Positions 20,094 to 28,273 of a DNA stretch of 41,860 nucleotides are shown piece by piece; position 1 is the stretch's first letter, and every line of letters begins with the position of its first letter. The translations under genes were made by a program, and so were the position numbers. This DNA comes from Pelomonas sp. KK5. Its GTDB lineage: Bacteria; Pseudomonadota; Gammaproteobacteria; Burkholderiales; Burkholderiaceae_C. The DNA is taken from the NCBI RefSeq assembly GCF_001984095.1, contig NZ_LYVQ01000027.1, positions 1 to 41,860 of the forward strand. Direction: 5' to 3'. The notes below the pieces were generated by a model that saw only the letters and a list, made by a program, of their open reading frames with translations, did no database searches and was not told the DNA's origin.

Positions 20094-20764
20094 GACCGGT
20101 CGTTATTGCTACGACGGCGGCCGGCAGCGGCAGCGACGCCGGCCATGCCCAGCAGCATCAGCGCCATCGACGCCGGCTCCGGCACGGCGGACACCGCGGT
20201 GACGCGCAGGCCGAAGGCGTCGGCAGCCACCGACGGATCGGCGTCATAGCCCGAGCCGCCGGTGTAGTAGGCGACGGCGCCAGGCAGCCGGCTCAGGCCA
20301 CCGGTCGGCAGCACCAGGCCCTGCACGCCATTGCCATCGGTCTCGACGGCGATGAAGTAGGTGCCGGCGTCCAGCGTCCAGTTCAGGCCCGACTGGCCGA
20401 TCCAGCCGCCGTTGCCGGTGAAGGTGGCGCTGAACTGCTGCAGCTGGCCCTGCTGGTCGGCGAAGAAATTGATGGCCGGCACCAGGGCGCCGCCCTTGCT
20501 GGTGGCGGCGTACAGCGCCACGGTGAAGCCCTGGCCCTCGTCGAAAGCGGTCGACTGCACGTAGGTCAGGACGCTGTCGATCGTCGTCTTCGAACTCAGC
20601 GTGAAGCTCTCGGCCATCCAGTCCACGGCGTCGATGCTGAGGGCGCCGACAACGCCGCCACTGGGCTTACCGGTGTCGAGGACGGTGGTCGTGGCCGCGT
20701 TTGCCTGAGAGGCGAAGCAGGCCGCCGCGACAAGGGCCAGCGCGGCGCGGTTGAAGGTGTTCAT
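20090..20764 (-). CDS. PEP-CTERM sorted exported protein
   Basis: 224 residues. Signal peptide RAALALVAAACFASQANA; a beta-rich middle (FTVALYAATSKGGALVPAIN and AGTYFIAVETDGNG) and a C-terminal sorting signal VPEPASMALMLLGMAGVAAA followed by GRRR. The exosortase system would process this tail and release or display the protein with exopolysaccharide. It sits between a metallophosphoesterase and the di-haem peroxidase. The function of the mature part is unknown. Confidence 0.88.
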   Translation of the reverse strand: MNTFNRAALALVAAACFASQANAATTTVLDTGKPSGGVVGALSIDAVDWMAESFTLSSKTTIDSVLTYVQSTAFDEGQGFTVALYAATSKGGALVPAINFFADQQGQLQQFSATFTGNGGWIGQSGLNWTLDAGTYFIAVETDGNGVQGLVLPTGGLSRLPGAVAYYTGGSGYDADPSVAADAFGLRVTAVSAVPEPASMALMLLGMAGVAAAAGRRRSNNDRS

Positions 20765-20817
20765 GGGTCGAGGGCTCCGGAGCTTCTTCGTTGTCGTTCG
20801 GGTGTCGTCGCCGGCCA

Positions 20818-22149
20818 TCACTGCACCGGCGCGATCGTCGCCTGGCCGATCAGCTTGGTCGGGCCGTAGGCCGAGGTGAAGCCGTAGACGTTGAGCACGA
20901 CGTTGCCGCTCTGCAGGATGTTGACGACGGCGTAGACGTAGTCGCGGTCGGTCGGCGCCAGGCCCGAGGCGCTGGCCTTCGGGTCGAAGGGCGAGCCGCC
21001 GGCGCCCACGATCACCTGCCACGAGGGCGGCAGCAGGCTGCCGCTCGGCGCTGCCTTGGGCTGGCCCATGCTGAAGGTGTGCTGATGGCCGCTGAAGTAG
21101 GTGGCGCCGTAGGTCTGGATCACGTTCCAGAAGGCGTCGCGGTTGGCGGTGGTGTAGGCGTTGGCATCGAGGCCGGCCAGCTTGCCGCCGTTGCCGGCGT
21201 AGTTGTAGGTGTAGGCCGGCTTGTGGCCGAAGACGAAGAAGCCCCGGGCACCGCGCAGCTTGGCGGCCTGCAGATCCTGGTTGAGCCAGTTGACCGGCGC
21301 GGTGTTGTCGTTGCCGCCGGAGACGTCGTTGTTGATGACGACGAAGTGGCTGCTGCCGACGTCGAAGCTGTAGGAGAGCTGGTTCTGCGGCGCGGCGGCC
21401 AGCACCTTGGCATTGCCGGCCACGAAGGGATAGTCCATGGCCGCGTGGTCGGCCAGGTCGACGTGCGACAGCGCCTGGCCGTTCGGCAGCATCGCGGCCA
21501 GGCGGGCCTGGTCGAGGATCAGGTCGCCCATATTGGCGCGGAAGGCATCCTCGTTCTGCGGGATCGCATTCTTGCCGCCATTGACGCTGCCCAGCGAATC
21601 CCCGCCGCCCGCCAGCGCGGTGCCGCAGATCGTCTGCGGCACGTAGGCGCCGGTTGTCGCGTTGATCGACGGCGCCGCGGTGGCCGTACGGCACTGCGTC
21701 TCATGGTTGCCGGGCACCGGCACGACGTAGGTGCCGGCCTCCATCAGCGTGGCGGCCATGCCGCGCCAGTAGGCGTACTGCGTGTAGAAGCGCACCAGGT
21801 CGGAGTTGACGACCGAGTTCACGTCCGTCACGGCGGTGGACGGGCTGGCGTTGCCGTAGCCCAGCACCATGTCGCCATTGAAGAACAGCAGGTTGGCCTT
21901 CTTCGCCGCGATCTCGCGCAGGATGCGGCCGAAGGCCTTGGTGTTCTGCATCCACATCACGTCCTGCCCGCTGAGCGGCAGTTGCGACGTGTCGGGCGCC
22001 ACGTTGTCCTGGCGGGAATCGCCGACGGTGGCGAAGGACAGCACGACCGGATCGCTGGCGCTCTGCGCCTGCGCGCCGGCGCAGGCCAGCGCGGCGGCGG
22101 TCGTGAGGAGGGTCATCGCCCAGGCGGCGAAAGGCTTCTTGTTCTGCAT
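20818..22149 (-). CDS. Exported calcineurin-like metallophosphoesterase
   Basis: 443 residues. Signal peptide AMTLLTTAAALACAGAQAQ. The two-metal phosphoesterase motifs are in order: GDSR (43-46), FNGDM (90-94), VPGNHE (145-150), GHKP and GHQH. The ATG at 22149 has AGG five bases ahead; an in-frame GTG two codons earlier is less likely. The substrate could be nucleotide or phosphate esters in the periplasm. It is first in a probable operon with the PEP-CTERM and peroxidase genes (53-base gap). Confidence 0.87.
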   Translation of the reverse strand: MQNKKPFAAWAMTLLTTAAALACAGAQAQSASDPVVLSFATVGDSRQDNVAPDTSQLPLSGQDVMWMQNTKAFGRILREIAAKKANLLFFNGDMVLGYGNASPSTAVTDVNSVVNSDLVRFYTQYAYWRGMAATLMEAGTYVVPVPGNHETQCRTATAAPSINATTGAYVPQTICGTALAGGGDSLGSVNGGKNAIPQNEDAFRANMGDLILDQARLAAMLPNGQALSHVDLADHAAMDYPFVAGNAKVLAAAPQNQLSYSFDVGSSHFVVINNDVSGGNDNTAPVNWLNQDLQAAKLRGARGFFVFGHKPAYTYNYAGNGGKLAGLDANAYTTANRDAFWNVIQTYGATYFSGHQHTFSMGQPKAAPSGSLLPPSWQVIVGAGGSPFDPKASASGLAPTDRDYVYAVVNILQSGNVVLNVYGFTSAYGPTKLIGQATIAPVQ

Positions 22150-22392
22150 GTGCACCTCGGCTGGCTCGTTCGTTTGTTCGTTCGTGGGACGGCCGTCATG
22201 CAGCCGCGGGGCGGGAGCATGTCAAGGAACGATGACGGGATGAAGTCAGCGTGGGTTGCGCTGGGATCAGCTGCGCTCGGAACGCCCACAGCCTGGACTA
22301 TCGCAAAACAAATCAGGACGGGAGCCCGTAGATCATCCTGTTGCCGCGGCCTATCGTGATGTCACCGCAACCCTCCATGAACTGGAACCACC

Positions 22393-23142
22393 ATGAAGAC
22401 TGTTCTCATCACCGGCTGCTCCTCCGGCTACGGCCTCGCCACCGCCCACCACTTCCACGCGATGGGCTGGAACGTCATCGCCACCATGCGCAAGCCGCGC
22501 CCCGAGCTGCTGCCTCGGTCTGAGCGGATGCGCGTGATCGCGCTGGACGTGACCGATTCCGACAGCGTCGCGTCGGCCCTTCTCGCCGCCGGGCCCATCG
22601 ACGCCCTCGTCAACAACGCCGGTATCGGCCTGGTCGGCGCCTTCGAAGCCACGCCGCTGGGCGTCGCCCGCGAAGTCTTCGAGACCAACACCTTCGGCGT
22701 CATGGCGATGATGCAAGCCGTGATTCCGCAGTTCCGTGAACGCAGGGCGGGCGTCATCGTCAACGTCACGTCCAGTTGCACGCTCGCGGCCTTCCCGCTT
22801 GCAGGCGTCTACACGGCGAGCAAGACGGCGGTCGAGGGTCTGACCGGTTCGGTCGCCCACGAACTCGATGCATTCAACATCCGCGTCAAGCTGGTCGAGC
22901 CCGGCTACGGCCCGAGCACACGCTTCACCGAGAACGGCGGTCAGCGCATGCAAGGCCTGATTCCGGAAGCCTACCGGTCCTTCGCCGATCCGATCTTCAC
23001 GGCCTTTGCCAATCCGGGTGCGGTCACGCACGAATCGGAGGTGGCCGAAGGGGTCTGGCAGGCCGTCCACGACATGACGAAGCGCCTGCACTTCGCCGCC
23101 GGAGCGGATGCCTTGGCCCTTGCCGACGCCAGGGCGCATTGA
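22393..23142 (+). CDS. Short-chain dehydrogenase/reductase
   Basis: 249 residues, classical SDR. Cofactor motif TGCSSGYG (7-14), NNAGIG (74-79), catalytic Ser around 127-128 and YTASK with Tyr140/Lys144. The start has GGAA ahead. The gene is followed at 62 bases by an AraC-type regulator on the same strand. Substrate cannot be inferred; this pairing is common in proteobacteria. Confidence 0.88.
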   Translation: MKTVLITGCSSGYGLATAHHFHAMGWNVIATMRKPRPELLPRSERMRVIALDVTDSDSVASALLAAGPIDALVNNAGIGLVGAFEATPLGVAREVFETNTFGVMAMMQAVIPQFRERRAGVIVNVTSSCTLAAFPLAGVYTASKTAVEGLTGSVAHELDAFNIRVKLVEPGYGPSTRFTENGGQRMQGLIPEAYRSFADPIFTAFANPGAVTHESEVAEGVWQAVHDMTKRLHFAAGADALALADARAH

Positions 23143-23204
23143 CCGGTATCTCTGTTCCGCATCCTTCAGAATCGCCCGCTGTGCAGCCATCATCCAGGAC
23201 CCTG

Positions 23205-24116
23205 ATGACCAGTGACCCGCTGACCGAGGTCGTCAAGCTTCTCAGGCCGCGCGCCGTCTTCGCCAATCCCATCAGCGGCAAGGGCGACTGGGCGGTGCGG
23301 TTCTCGGCCTACGGACGACCCAGCTTCTGCATCATGCTCGCGGGCAAGTGCAAGCTCGCTGTCGATGGCCAGGAGGCCATCGCCTTGACTGCGGGCGATT
23401 TCGTCCTTCTGCCGACGACGCCCGCCTTCACCATTTCGAGCTTCTCCCCGGCGCCACCGGTGCACCTCGACCCGAACACCATCGGTGGAGAGGGCGAGGT
23501 CCGCTACGGTGACCCGAACGGCGAAGCGGACATGCAGTCGCTCGGAGGTGCCTTCCTGTTCGAAGCTTCCGATCCCAAGCTGCTGGCTTCCCTACTGCCG
23601 CTGGTGGTTCACGTGCGCGGCTCGACCCGGCTCGCCCAGTTGGTCAGGATGGTCGGCGAGGAGTACGTGGATCGCAAGCCGGGCCACGAGCTCATGCTGT
23701 CCCAGCTCGTCGGGATGATGCTGATCGAGGCGATGCGATCGACCAGTTCGGGCAAGGCGCCGCCAGGTCTGCTCAGGGGATTGGGCGACGAACGGCTGGC
23801 ACCTGCCCTGAAGCAGATGCATGCGCAGGTCGACCATCCGTGGACCGTGGCGCATCTCGCGGGCGCGGCGGCTCTGTCCCGCTCCGCGTTCTTCGAGCGC
23901 TTCACCCGCACGGTCGGCGTGGCGCCCATGGAATACCTGCTCTCGTGGCGCATGGAGATCGCCAAGGATCTGCTGCGGCGCGAGGGCCTGGGCATTGCCG
24001 AGGTCGCCGAGCGGATCGGCTATGCATCCACCAGCACATTCAGCACCGCATTCAGCCGGCACGTCGGGCAAGCTCCGAGAGAGTTCCAGCGTTCGCCGCA
24101 AGTGCCGACTGCCTGA
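23205..24116 (+). CDS. AraC-family regulator with cupin-type N-terminus
   Basis: 303 residues. The N-terminal half is a cupin ligand domain (AGKCKLAVDGQEAIALTAGD). The C-terminal half has two helix-turn-helix motifs (TVAHLAGAAALSRSAFFERF and IAEVAERIGYASTSTFSTAF). The ATG at 23205 has AGGA ahead; a GTG at 23181 would add eight residues. Probable regulator of the SDR gene just upstream. Confidence 0.88.
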   Translation: MTSDPLTEVVKLLRPRAVFANPISGKGDWAVRFSAYGRPSFCIMLAGKCKLAVDGQEAIALTAGDFVLLPTTPAFTISSFSPAPPVHLDPNTIGGEGEVRYGDPNGEADMQSLGGAFLFEASDPKLLASLLPLVVHVRGSTRLAQLVRMVGEEYVDRKPGHELMLSQLVGMMLIEAMRSTSSGKAPPGLLRGLGDERLAPALKQMHAQVDHPWTVAHLAGAAALSRSAFFERFTRTVGVAPMEYLLSWRMEIAKDLLRREGLGIAEVAERIGYASTSTFSTAFSRHVGQAPREFQRSPQVPTA

Positions 24117-24301
24117 CTCCTCCTTCGCTGCCGGCGCGATTCAAGCCGACACGAGGGCCGGCGAACCCAGCTGATCCACGATGCAGAGGTCTCCAGCGAT
24201 GGAGATGAAATGAGATGAGCTGAGCGCCTGGCTGATTCAGGACGATGACGGCAACCGAACCTCGGCGTGCAGGCCGGCAGCGAATGAGCAAAGCCAGAAA
24301 G

Positions 24302-24329
24302 ACAAAAGCCCGTCGCGATGGACGGGCTT
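24302..24329 (-). terminator. Rho-independent terminator
   Basis: Nine-base stem AAGCCCGTC / GACGGGCTT with a six-base loop, followed on the minus strand by TTTTGTC. It lies just downstream of the tRNA-like tail at 24341-24362, where a complete minus-strand tRNA gene would need its terminator. It could also serve the AraC gene from the other side only poorly, as no T-run follows on the plus strand. Confidence 0.7.
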
Positions 24330-24340
24330 CTGAATGATCT

Positions 24341-24362
24341 TGGTGGCTGGGGCGGAATCGAA
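24341..24362 (-). other. tRNA-3'-end-like sequence, candidate attachment site
   Basis: On the minus strand this reads like the 3' end of a tRNA. It contains TTCGATT (T-loop-like) and CCGCCCCAGCCA, which equals the acceptor end of typical proteobacterial tRNA-Gln, then a further CCA. The sequence 5' of it does not fold into a tRNA: the T-stem cannot pair and the spacing is one base or more off. Together with the terminator it looks like the scar of an integration into a tRNA gene. No second copy was found in the window. Confidence 0.4.
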
Positions 24363-24408
24363 AGATTTTCCCTATGGCGCGTCACTCTAATCTTTGCCAT
24401 TTAGCCGT

Positions 24409-24433
24409 TGTACCGGGTACACGCTGGGTACAC
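24409..24433. repeat. Tandem GGGTACAC repeats, possible integrase arm sites
   Basis: GGGTACAC occurs at 24415-24422 and 24426-24433 with an 11-base period. The first copy is also the right half of the palindrome TGTACCGGGTACA (24409-24421). Such short phased repeats next to a tRNA end are typical of arm-type sites of P4-like tyrosine integrases. Confidence 0.45.
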
Positions 24434-24534
24434 CAAACTGGTCTGCAGCCCCCGCCAAAATCGCACCAGCGAAGCGAGAACTGCGACGTCATTATGGCCC
24501 ATCCGGAACCGAATACGCCAGTGATCTCAAGCCC

Positions 24535-24885
24535 TCAGGCATCGCCCCCCGGCACCAGCATCGAAGCGTTGATCACGGCGCACTCAGACTCTTCATCTTC
24601 GAAGACGACGAGGAACCAGAACGATTGTTCGGGCGCTCCGAGCACGTCCCTCAGGTCAGCTGCGGGTCGTGAGAACTTCAGCCGAATGTCCAGGGCGAGG
24701 TCTTGGGCATCGGCGAGCCCCTGCCTCGGCAGGGCCTGTAGTTCGGGCACCTCATCCCTGAGGTCGAGCACGACCACGAGGTCGTTGGTCTTGAAATGGC
24801 GCTGGGCCGCTTGAGCGAAGTTGAAGACTCGCTCATCCAGGATGTCCCGCATCCGTTCTGGGGTGGTAGCGCTCGATGAGTCCAT
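24535..24885 (-). CDS. Hypothetical acidic protein
   Basis: 116 residues, not recognised. It is acidic with a plausible alternation of hydrophobic and charged residues (FKTNDLVVVLDLRDEVPELQ, then SFWFLVVFEDEESECAVINA), suggesting a small alpha/beta domain. No signal peptide or membrane segment. No clear ribosome binding site ahead of the ATG. Divergent from the glutaredoxin gene. Coding is supported by the protein-like composition only. Confidence 0.5.
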   Translation of the reverse strand: MDSSSATTPERMRDILDERVFNFAQAAQRHFKTNDLVVVLDLRDEVPELQALPRQGLADAQDLALDIRLKFSRPAADLRDVLGAPEQSFWFLVVFEDEESECAVINASMLVPGGDA

Positions 24886-24980
24886 GGAAGTTCAGTCGGA
24901 GATGGCTAGGGCTAAGGGAGTGGACCACAACCCTTGCCCGGCACCCGGCAGGGTTCCCGGCGCAGACATAGACTGCCCGC

Positions 24981-25223
24981 ATGCAACTCAACATCGTCGT
25001 CTATTCCAAGTCCGCCTGCCCGCAGTGCGACACCGTCAAGAGCATCCTGAAGTCCAAGAGCCTGGAATTCCAGGAGGTGAAGATCGACGACGAGGACCAG
25101 CGCAAGGCGTTCTACGAGAAGTGCGGGCCGTCGGTGCGGTCGATGCCGCAGGTGTTCTTCAATGACCAGCGCCTTGGCGGCGTGGCCGGGCTGCAAGCGG
25201 CGCTGGCGCAGTTGAAGCTGTAA
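24981..25223 (+). CDS. Glutaredoxin-like protein
   Basis: 80 residues, the size of a single glutaredoxin domain. The redox motif is CPQC (Cys13, Cys16), the cis-proline is Pro56 in SMPQVFF, and the glutathione-site glycines follow in RLGGVAGLQAA. It would reduce disulfides or glutathione adducts in the cytoplasm. The CPQC motif differs from the classic CPYC. It is a single-gene unit, convergent with the membrane protein gene. Confidence 0.85.
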   Translation: MQLNIVVYSKSACPQCDTVKSILKSKSLEFQEVKIDDEDQRKAFYEKCGPSVRSMPQVFFNDQRLGGVAGLQAALAQLKL

Positions 25224-25228
25224 GCCAC

Positions 25229-25648
25229 TCAGCTCTGCTCTCGCGCCTCGTCCTCCATCGGCAAGAACTGCAGCGCCCCGAACAACATTTCGATCACGGT
25301 GAACGCCAGCACGATGGCGCTGCCCCCGCTCATCACCGCATGGATTTGCCACGCGGCAAAGAGCCAACGCGCCACGCCGTCGAGGCGCCCCAGGCGAACG
25401 CTCGGCGACAGGATTCGCGCCAGCGACCACACCAACACGACGGATCCCATCAGGTTCGCGAACAGCGTGTTTGTCGCATCCCGGGGCGGCAGTTCGCCCG
25501 GCAATCCCAGCCCCTGGGACATCGAGCCCAGCACGCCGTAGAGCAGCGCAAAGGTCCACGGCGTCGCGAAGGGCCACGTGATGGCCAGGTCGTACCAGGC
25601 GCTGGTCTTCACGACGGTGATGAATCGAGCTTGCTTCACTGGGGCCAT
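25229..25648 (-). CDS. Small integral membrane protein, function unknown
   Basis: 139 residues with about four hydrophobic segments (around WPFATPWTFALLYGVLG, LFANLMGSVVLVWSLARIL, RWLFAAWQIHAVMSGGSAI and VLAFTVIEMLFGALQFL). It is not recognised beyond that. I took the ATG at 25648 instead of one ten codons upstream, as the extra residues overlap the regulatory region. It is divergent from a MerR-type regulator, which probably controls it. Confidence 0.7.
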   Translation of the reverse strand: MAPVKQARFITVVKTSAWYDLAITWPFATPWTFALLYGVLGSMSQGLGLPGELPPRDATNTLFANLMGSVVLVWSLARILSPSVRLGRLDGVARWLFAAWQIHAVMSGGSAIVLAFTVIEMLFGALQFLPMEDEAREQS

Positions 25649-25683
25649 CCGAGAAGTTGATCTGGACGTCAGTCTCAAGCCTC

Positions 25684-25700
25684 GACCTCACTCAAAGGTC
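25684..25700. promoter_or_regulatory. MerR-type operator candidate
   Basis: Dyad GACCTCACTCAAAGGTC (GACCT-N7-AGGTC) between the divergent membrane protein and merR-type genes. Its size and symmetry fit MerR-family operators. On the minus strand it overlaps TTGACC, a -35-like hexamer facing the membrane protein gene. Confidence 0.5.
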
Positions 25701-25719
25701 AAGCACAATCTCCCGCACC

Positions 25720-26088
25720 ATGCGCATCGGCCACCTTGCAGCTGCAACCGGCGTCAGCCGCGACACTCTCAGGTTCTACGAGGATCAGGGACTCATCCGT
25801 TCCCGGCGGCTGGAGAACGGTTACCGCGACTACCCCGACGAGGCCCGCTTGCTGGTCGACTACATCCGCACGGCCCAGAAGCTCGGCTTCACCTTGGCCG
25901 AGATCGGCAACAGGCTGCCCGCTGTCTGGCATGCGGCGGAGCCTGGCCCCGCGATCAGGCAGTTGCTCACCGAAAAGCTGCATGACATCGACGCACGCAT
26001 CGACGGACTGCGCGCCCTGCGAGAGCAGCTTGCGCTTCGGGTGAAGCTGGACTGCCCGCTGGTCAACGGCACGCTCGCCCCGTCCTGA
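25720..26088 (+). CDS. MerR-family transcriptional regulator
   Basis: 122 residues. N-terminal winged helix with the MerR signature (RIGHLAAATGVSRDTLRFYE, then DQGLIRSRRLENGYRDY), a dimerisation coiled coil (LLTEKLHDIDARIDGLRALR) and a short C-terminus with one Cys (LDCPLVNG). The single Cys and short tail do not match known metal sensors such as ZntR or CueR. It likely controls the divergent membrane protein gene through the dyad between them. Confidence 0.85.
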   Translation: MRIGHLAAATGVSRDTLRFYEDQGLIRSRRLENGYRDYPDEARLLVDYIRTAQKLGFTLAEIGNRLPAVWHAAEPGPAIRQLLTEKLHDIDARIDGLRALREQLALRVKLDCPLVNGTLAPS

Positions 26089-26179
26089 GCGATTTGCGCG
26101 GGGTCGCTTAGCGAGCAAGTGGCCGGTCGTATCGGCCTTAGTAACAGGAGCACCAGCCTCAATCGGCAGACTCCGCGAG

Positions 26180-26343
26180 TTTCGGAATTTCAGTGCTGAC
26201 GTGCGCAGCGAACTTCGGCCAGGCCTTGTTTCGGAGTTCAAGGAATTTCTTGCCGCGGCGCATCGACAGCAGTACAGTTTCGGAATTACAGAAATTGTCT
26301 GTCAACTCGCCTTGGTGGCGCTGAAATTCCTGGAATTCCGAAA
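26180..26343. repeat. Three direct repeats 49 bases apart plus one inverted copy ahead of hipB
   Basis: TTTCGGAATT occurs at 26180-26189 and 26278-26287, with TTTCGGAGTT exactly midway at 26229-26238 (49-base spacing each). An inverted copy, AATTCCGAAA, at 26334-26343 overlaps the hipB start codon. GGAATTTC-like half sites are scattered between. They are probably HipB operators for autoregulation; E. coli hipB also has multiple spaced operators. Confidence 0.6.
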
Positions 26344-26639
26344 TGACGCCCGCAACCGCTTCCAACAATCTCCTGCGCATCAACTCCCCCGCGGATCTCG
26401 GCCCGGTCATCCGTGCTCGCCGTCGGGAGCAATCACTCAGGATTGATGACGCTGCTTCGCTGAGTGGCGTCTCCGTCGACCTGCTGTCGCGTCTGGAAAA
26501 TGGCAAGGGCTCCGTACGGGTAGACAAGCTGCTGACCGTCCTGGACAGCTTGGGCCTCGCGCTGATGCTCGGCCCCAAGAGTCATCCAATGATGCAGGCC
26601 GCGCGGCAGCCTGGTGGTGAGCCGCCCGAACAGCCATGA
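26343..26639 (+). CDS. hipB: HipB-like XRE-family antitoxin
   Basis: 98 residues. The XRE helix-turn-helix spans about residues 20-75 (IRARRREQSLRIDDAASLSG, then VDLLSRLENGKGSVRVDKLL). The stop overlaps the HipA start by 4 bases (ATGA). HipB proteins bind HipA and repress their own operon. The start codon lies within the last operator-like repeat, so occupancy should block the promoter or initiation region. Confidence 0.85.
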   Translation: MTPATASNNLLRINSPADLGPVIRARRREQSLRIDDAASLSGVSVDLLSRLENGKGSVRVDKLLTVLDSLGLALMLGPKSHPMMQAARQPGGEPPEQP

Positions 26640-28018
26640 GTGAATTCGGCCTCCCAACCGCCATAACTCCCTACGCACTGACCCTTTGGGCGGAAGGCCG
26701 GAAGGTGGCCACGCTGGGCCATGCGCCCATGAACGACCAATGGTCGCTGGACTACGACCCAGGATGGGCGGCCCAGGCTGAGTCGTTTCCGCTGTCGCCC
26801 GCCCTTCCCTTCCGCCCTCCGGCCAATGGCTATGCCGTCGGTGCCGTGAAGCGCTTCGTGGAGAACCTGCTGCCCGAGGGACGCGCGCTCGACATTACCG
26901 CCTCGACCTTCCACGTGTCGAAGTCGAACATTTACGCGCTCATCAGCGCCCTCGGCGCGGAGACCACCGGCGCTTTCCGGTTCTGGCCCATGGACCAAAC
27001 CCCTCCTGCCGTCGTGACAACACCGCCGCGCGAGGTGACCCGCGATGAACTCGACACGCGGCTCGCCGAGCGCGACCAGATGCCGCTGGCCGTTTGGGAT
27101 GGCAAGGTCCGCATGTCCATCGCGGGCGTCCAGGACAAGGTGATGGTCTACCTCGACCGCCCGCTGGATGAGGGTGGTCGCTTCTTTCTCGTCGAACCAC
27201 CGCTGGCCTCGACACATATCCTCAAACCCGACCCCGGACGGGAACTGACGCCGCATCTCGTCGTCAATGAGCACTACTGCATGACGCTGGCACGGCGGAT
27301 GAAGTTGCCGGTGGCGGATGTCGCCATCTACAGGACGCCGCGGCCCGTATTGCTGGTCCGGCGCTTCGACCGCATCGCCTTGCAGGGAGGGACTGGCCCT
27401 GTCGTCCAGCGCCGGCACATCATCGACGCCTGCCAGGCGTCGGACCTGCCCGCGACCTACAAGTACGAACGGCATCTCGGCAGCGGCGAACATGTGCGCC
27501 ACATCCGCGACGGCGTGAGCTTCGAGGTCCTGTTCGACCGGGTGGAGCAGACGGTGAACAAGGCCGCAGCCCGCATGACCTTGTTGCGATGGGCGCTGTT
27601 CCAGTTCCTGATTGGCAACAGCGACGCCCATGGCAAGAACTTCTCGTTCTTCGTCCATCGCGAGGGCCTGGAGCCGGCCCCTTGGTACGACCTTGTCAGC
27701 GTCGTGCAATACCCCGGCATCGACCATCAGTTGGCCATGGCCTGGGGCGACGCGTTTTCGCTGGAAGAGGTGACAGCCTTTGCGTTGGCGGATTTTGCGC
27801 AGCGGTGCCGTGTCGACCGGCAACTGCTCAAGCGCGAGGCCAGGCGGATGGCCAAGCTCGCGACGGAGCACGCATCGCTGCAGGCACAGGCCGCCGACTA
27901 CATCGACGAGGCCGAGCAAGCCTTCGCGGGGCTGCTCCGGGATTTCATCGTGGGACAGGCCACTCGGCTTACCGAGTTGGCTGATGAAGCCGCGAAGATA
28001 AAAGGCAAGTTCCTGTGA
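26636..28018 (+). CDS. hipA: HipA-family serine/threonine kinase toxin
   Basis: 460 residues, full length. Couple_hipA N-terminal domain, then the kinase core: SIAGVQDK (161-168, with Ser161 at the position of the E. coli autophosphorylation site Ser150), THILKP (193-198), the catalytic loop GNSDAHGKN (327-335) and metal-binding YDLVS (351-355). All key residues are present, so it should be active. E. coli HipA phosphorylates glutamyl-tRNA synthetase and causes growth arrest; the target here is not known. Confidence 0.9.
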   Translation: MSEFGLPTAITPYALTLWAEGRKVATLGHAPMNDQWSLDYDPGWAAQAESFPLSPALPFRPPANGYAVGAVKRFVENLLPEGRALDITASTFHVSKSNIYALISALGAETTGAFRFWPMDQTPPAVVTTPPREVTRDELDTRLAERDQMPLAVWDGKVRMSIAGVQDKVMVYLDRPLDEGGRFFLVEPPLASTHILKPDPGRELTPHLVVNEHYCMTLARRMKLPVADVAIYRTPRPVLLVRRFDRIALQGGTGPVVQRRHIIDACQASDLPATYKYERHLGSGEHVRHIRDGVSFEVLFDRVEQTVNKAAARMTLLRWALFQFLIGNSDAHGKNFSFFVHREGLEPAPWYDLVSVVQYPGIDHQLAMAWGDAFSLEEVTAFALADFAQRCRVDRQLLKREARRMAKLATEHASLQAQAADYIDEAEQAFAGLLRDFIVGQATRLTELADEAAKIKGKFL

Positions 28019-28156
28019 AAAGCCGCGCCACACCTTTCTCGGCATCCAAATGCTGGCGGCCAGCCTATCCTGCACTAACGCATTGAGACTTCGTTTCGAC
28101 CGAAACAGCCCTCGATGGCTTGCCCATTCGAGGCGAGTTTCGCCGCCGGTCCCATG

Positions 28157-28273
28157 ACCGCGGACCAACCGCGGACCGTAGCCGAATCAAACCCGGACCA
28201 CCCGTCCGAAGCAAGCCCAGGCAGCCTCGCGCTTGCTGGTCTCTGGGGTTAAAGGCGGACCAAACGCGGACCA
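28157..28273. repeat. 11-bp iterons upstream of the stbA-like gene
   Basis: Two clusters of tandem 11-mers. The first (28157-28211) reads ACCGCGGACCA, ACCGCGGACCG, a degenerate copy, AACCCGGACCA and another degenerate copy. The second (28252-28273) reads AAGGCGGACCA, AACGCGGACCA. The shared core is CGGACC at 28161, 28172, 28194, 28256 and 28267. This is the arrangement of the stbA-binding direct repeats next to oriT in R388-type plasmids (two sets with an 11-base period). The rest of 28019-28386 shows no gene. Confidence 0.65.

Larger units (their letters stand above)
24117..24534. other. Gene-free stretch at the island's left edge
   Basis: No credible gene in 418 bases. It holds a minus-strand terminator, a tRNA-3'-end-like sequence and a pair of GGGTACAC repeats, each listed separately. 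The rest shows nothing I can interpret. Confidence 0.6.

Noticed and set aside
24341-24415. Complete minus-strand tRNA gene
   Set aside because: The 3' end looks right, but the T-stem, anticodon arm and acceptor 5' strand cannot be paired, so only a tRNA-like tail is reported.
26159-26578. 139-residue minus-strand frame over the hipB promoter and gene
   Set aside because: It is opposite the hipB helix-turn-helix and covers the operator repeats; the EF/FR-like echoes come from the repeated GGAATTTC words.
28157-28273. CRISPR array
   Set aside because: The repeats are 11-mers in tandem without unique spacers of constant length, and no cas genes are present.
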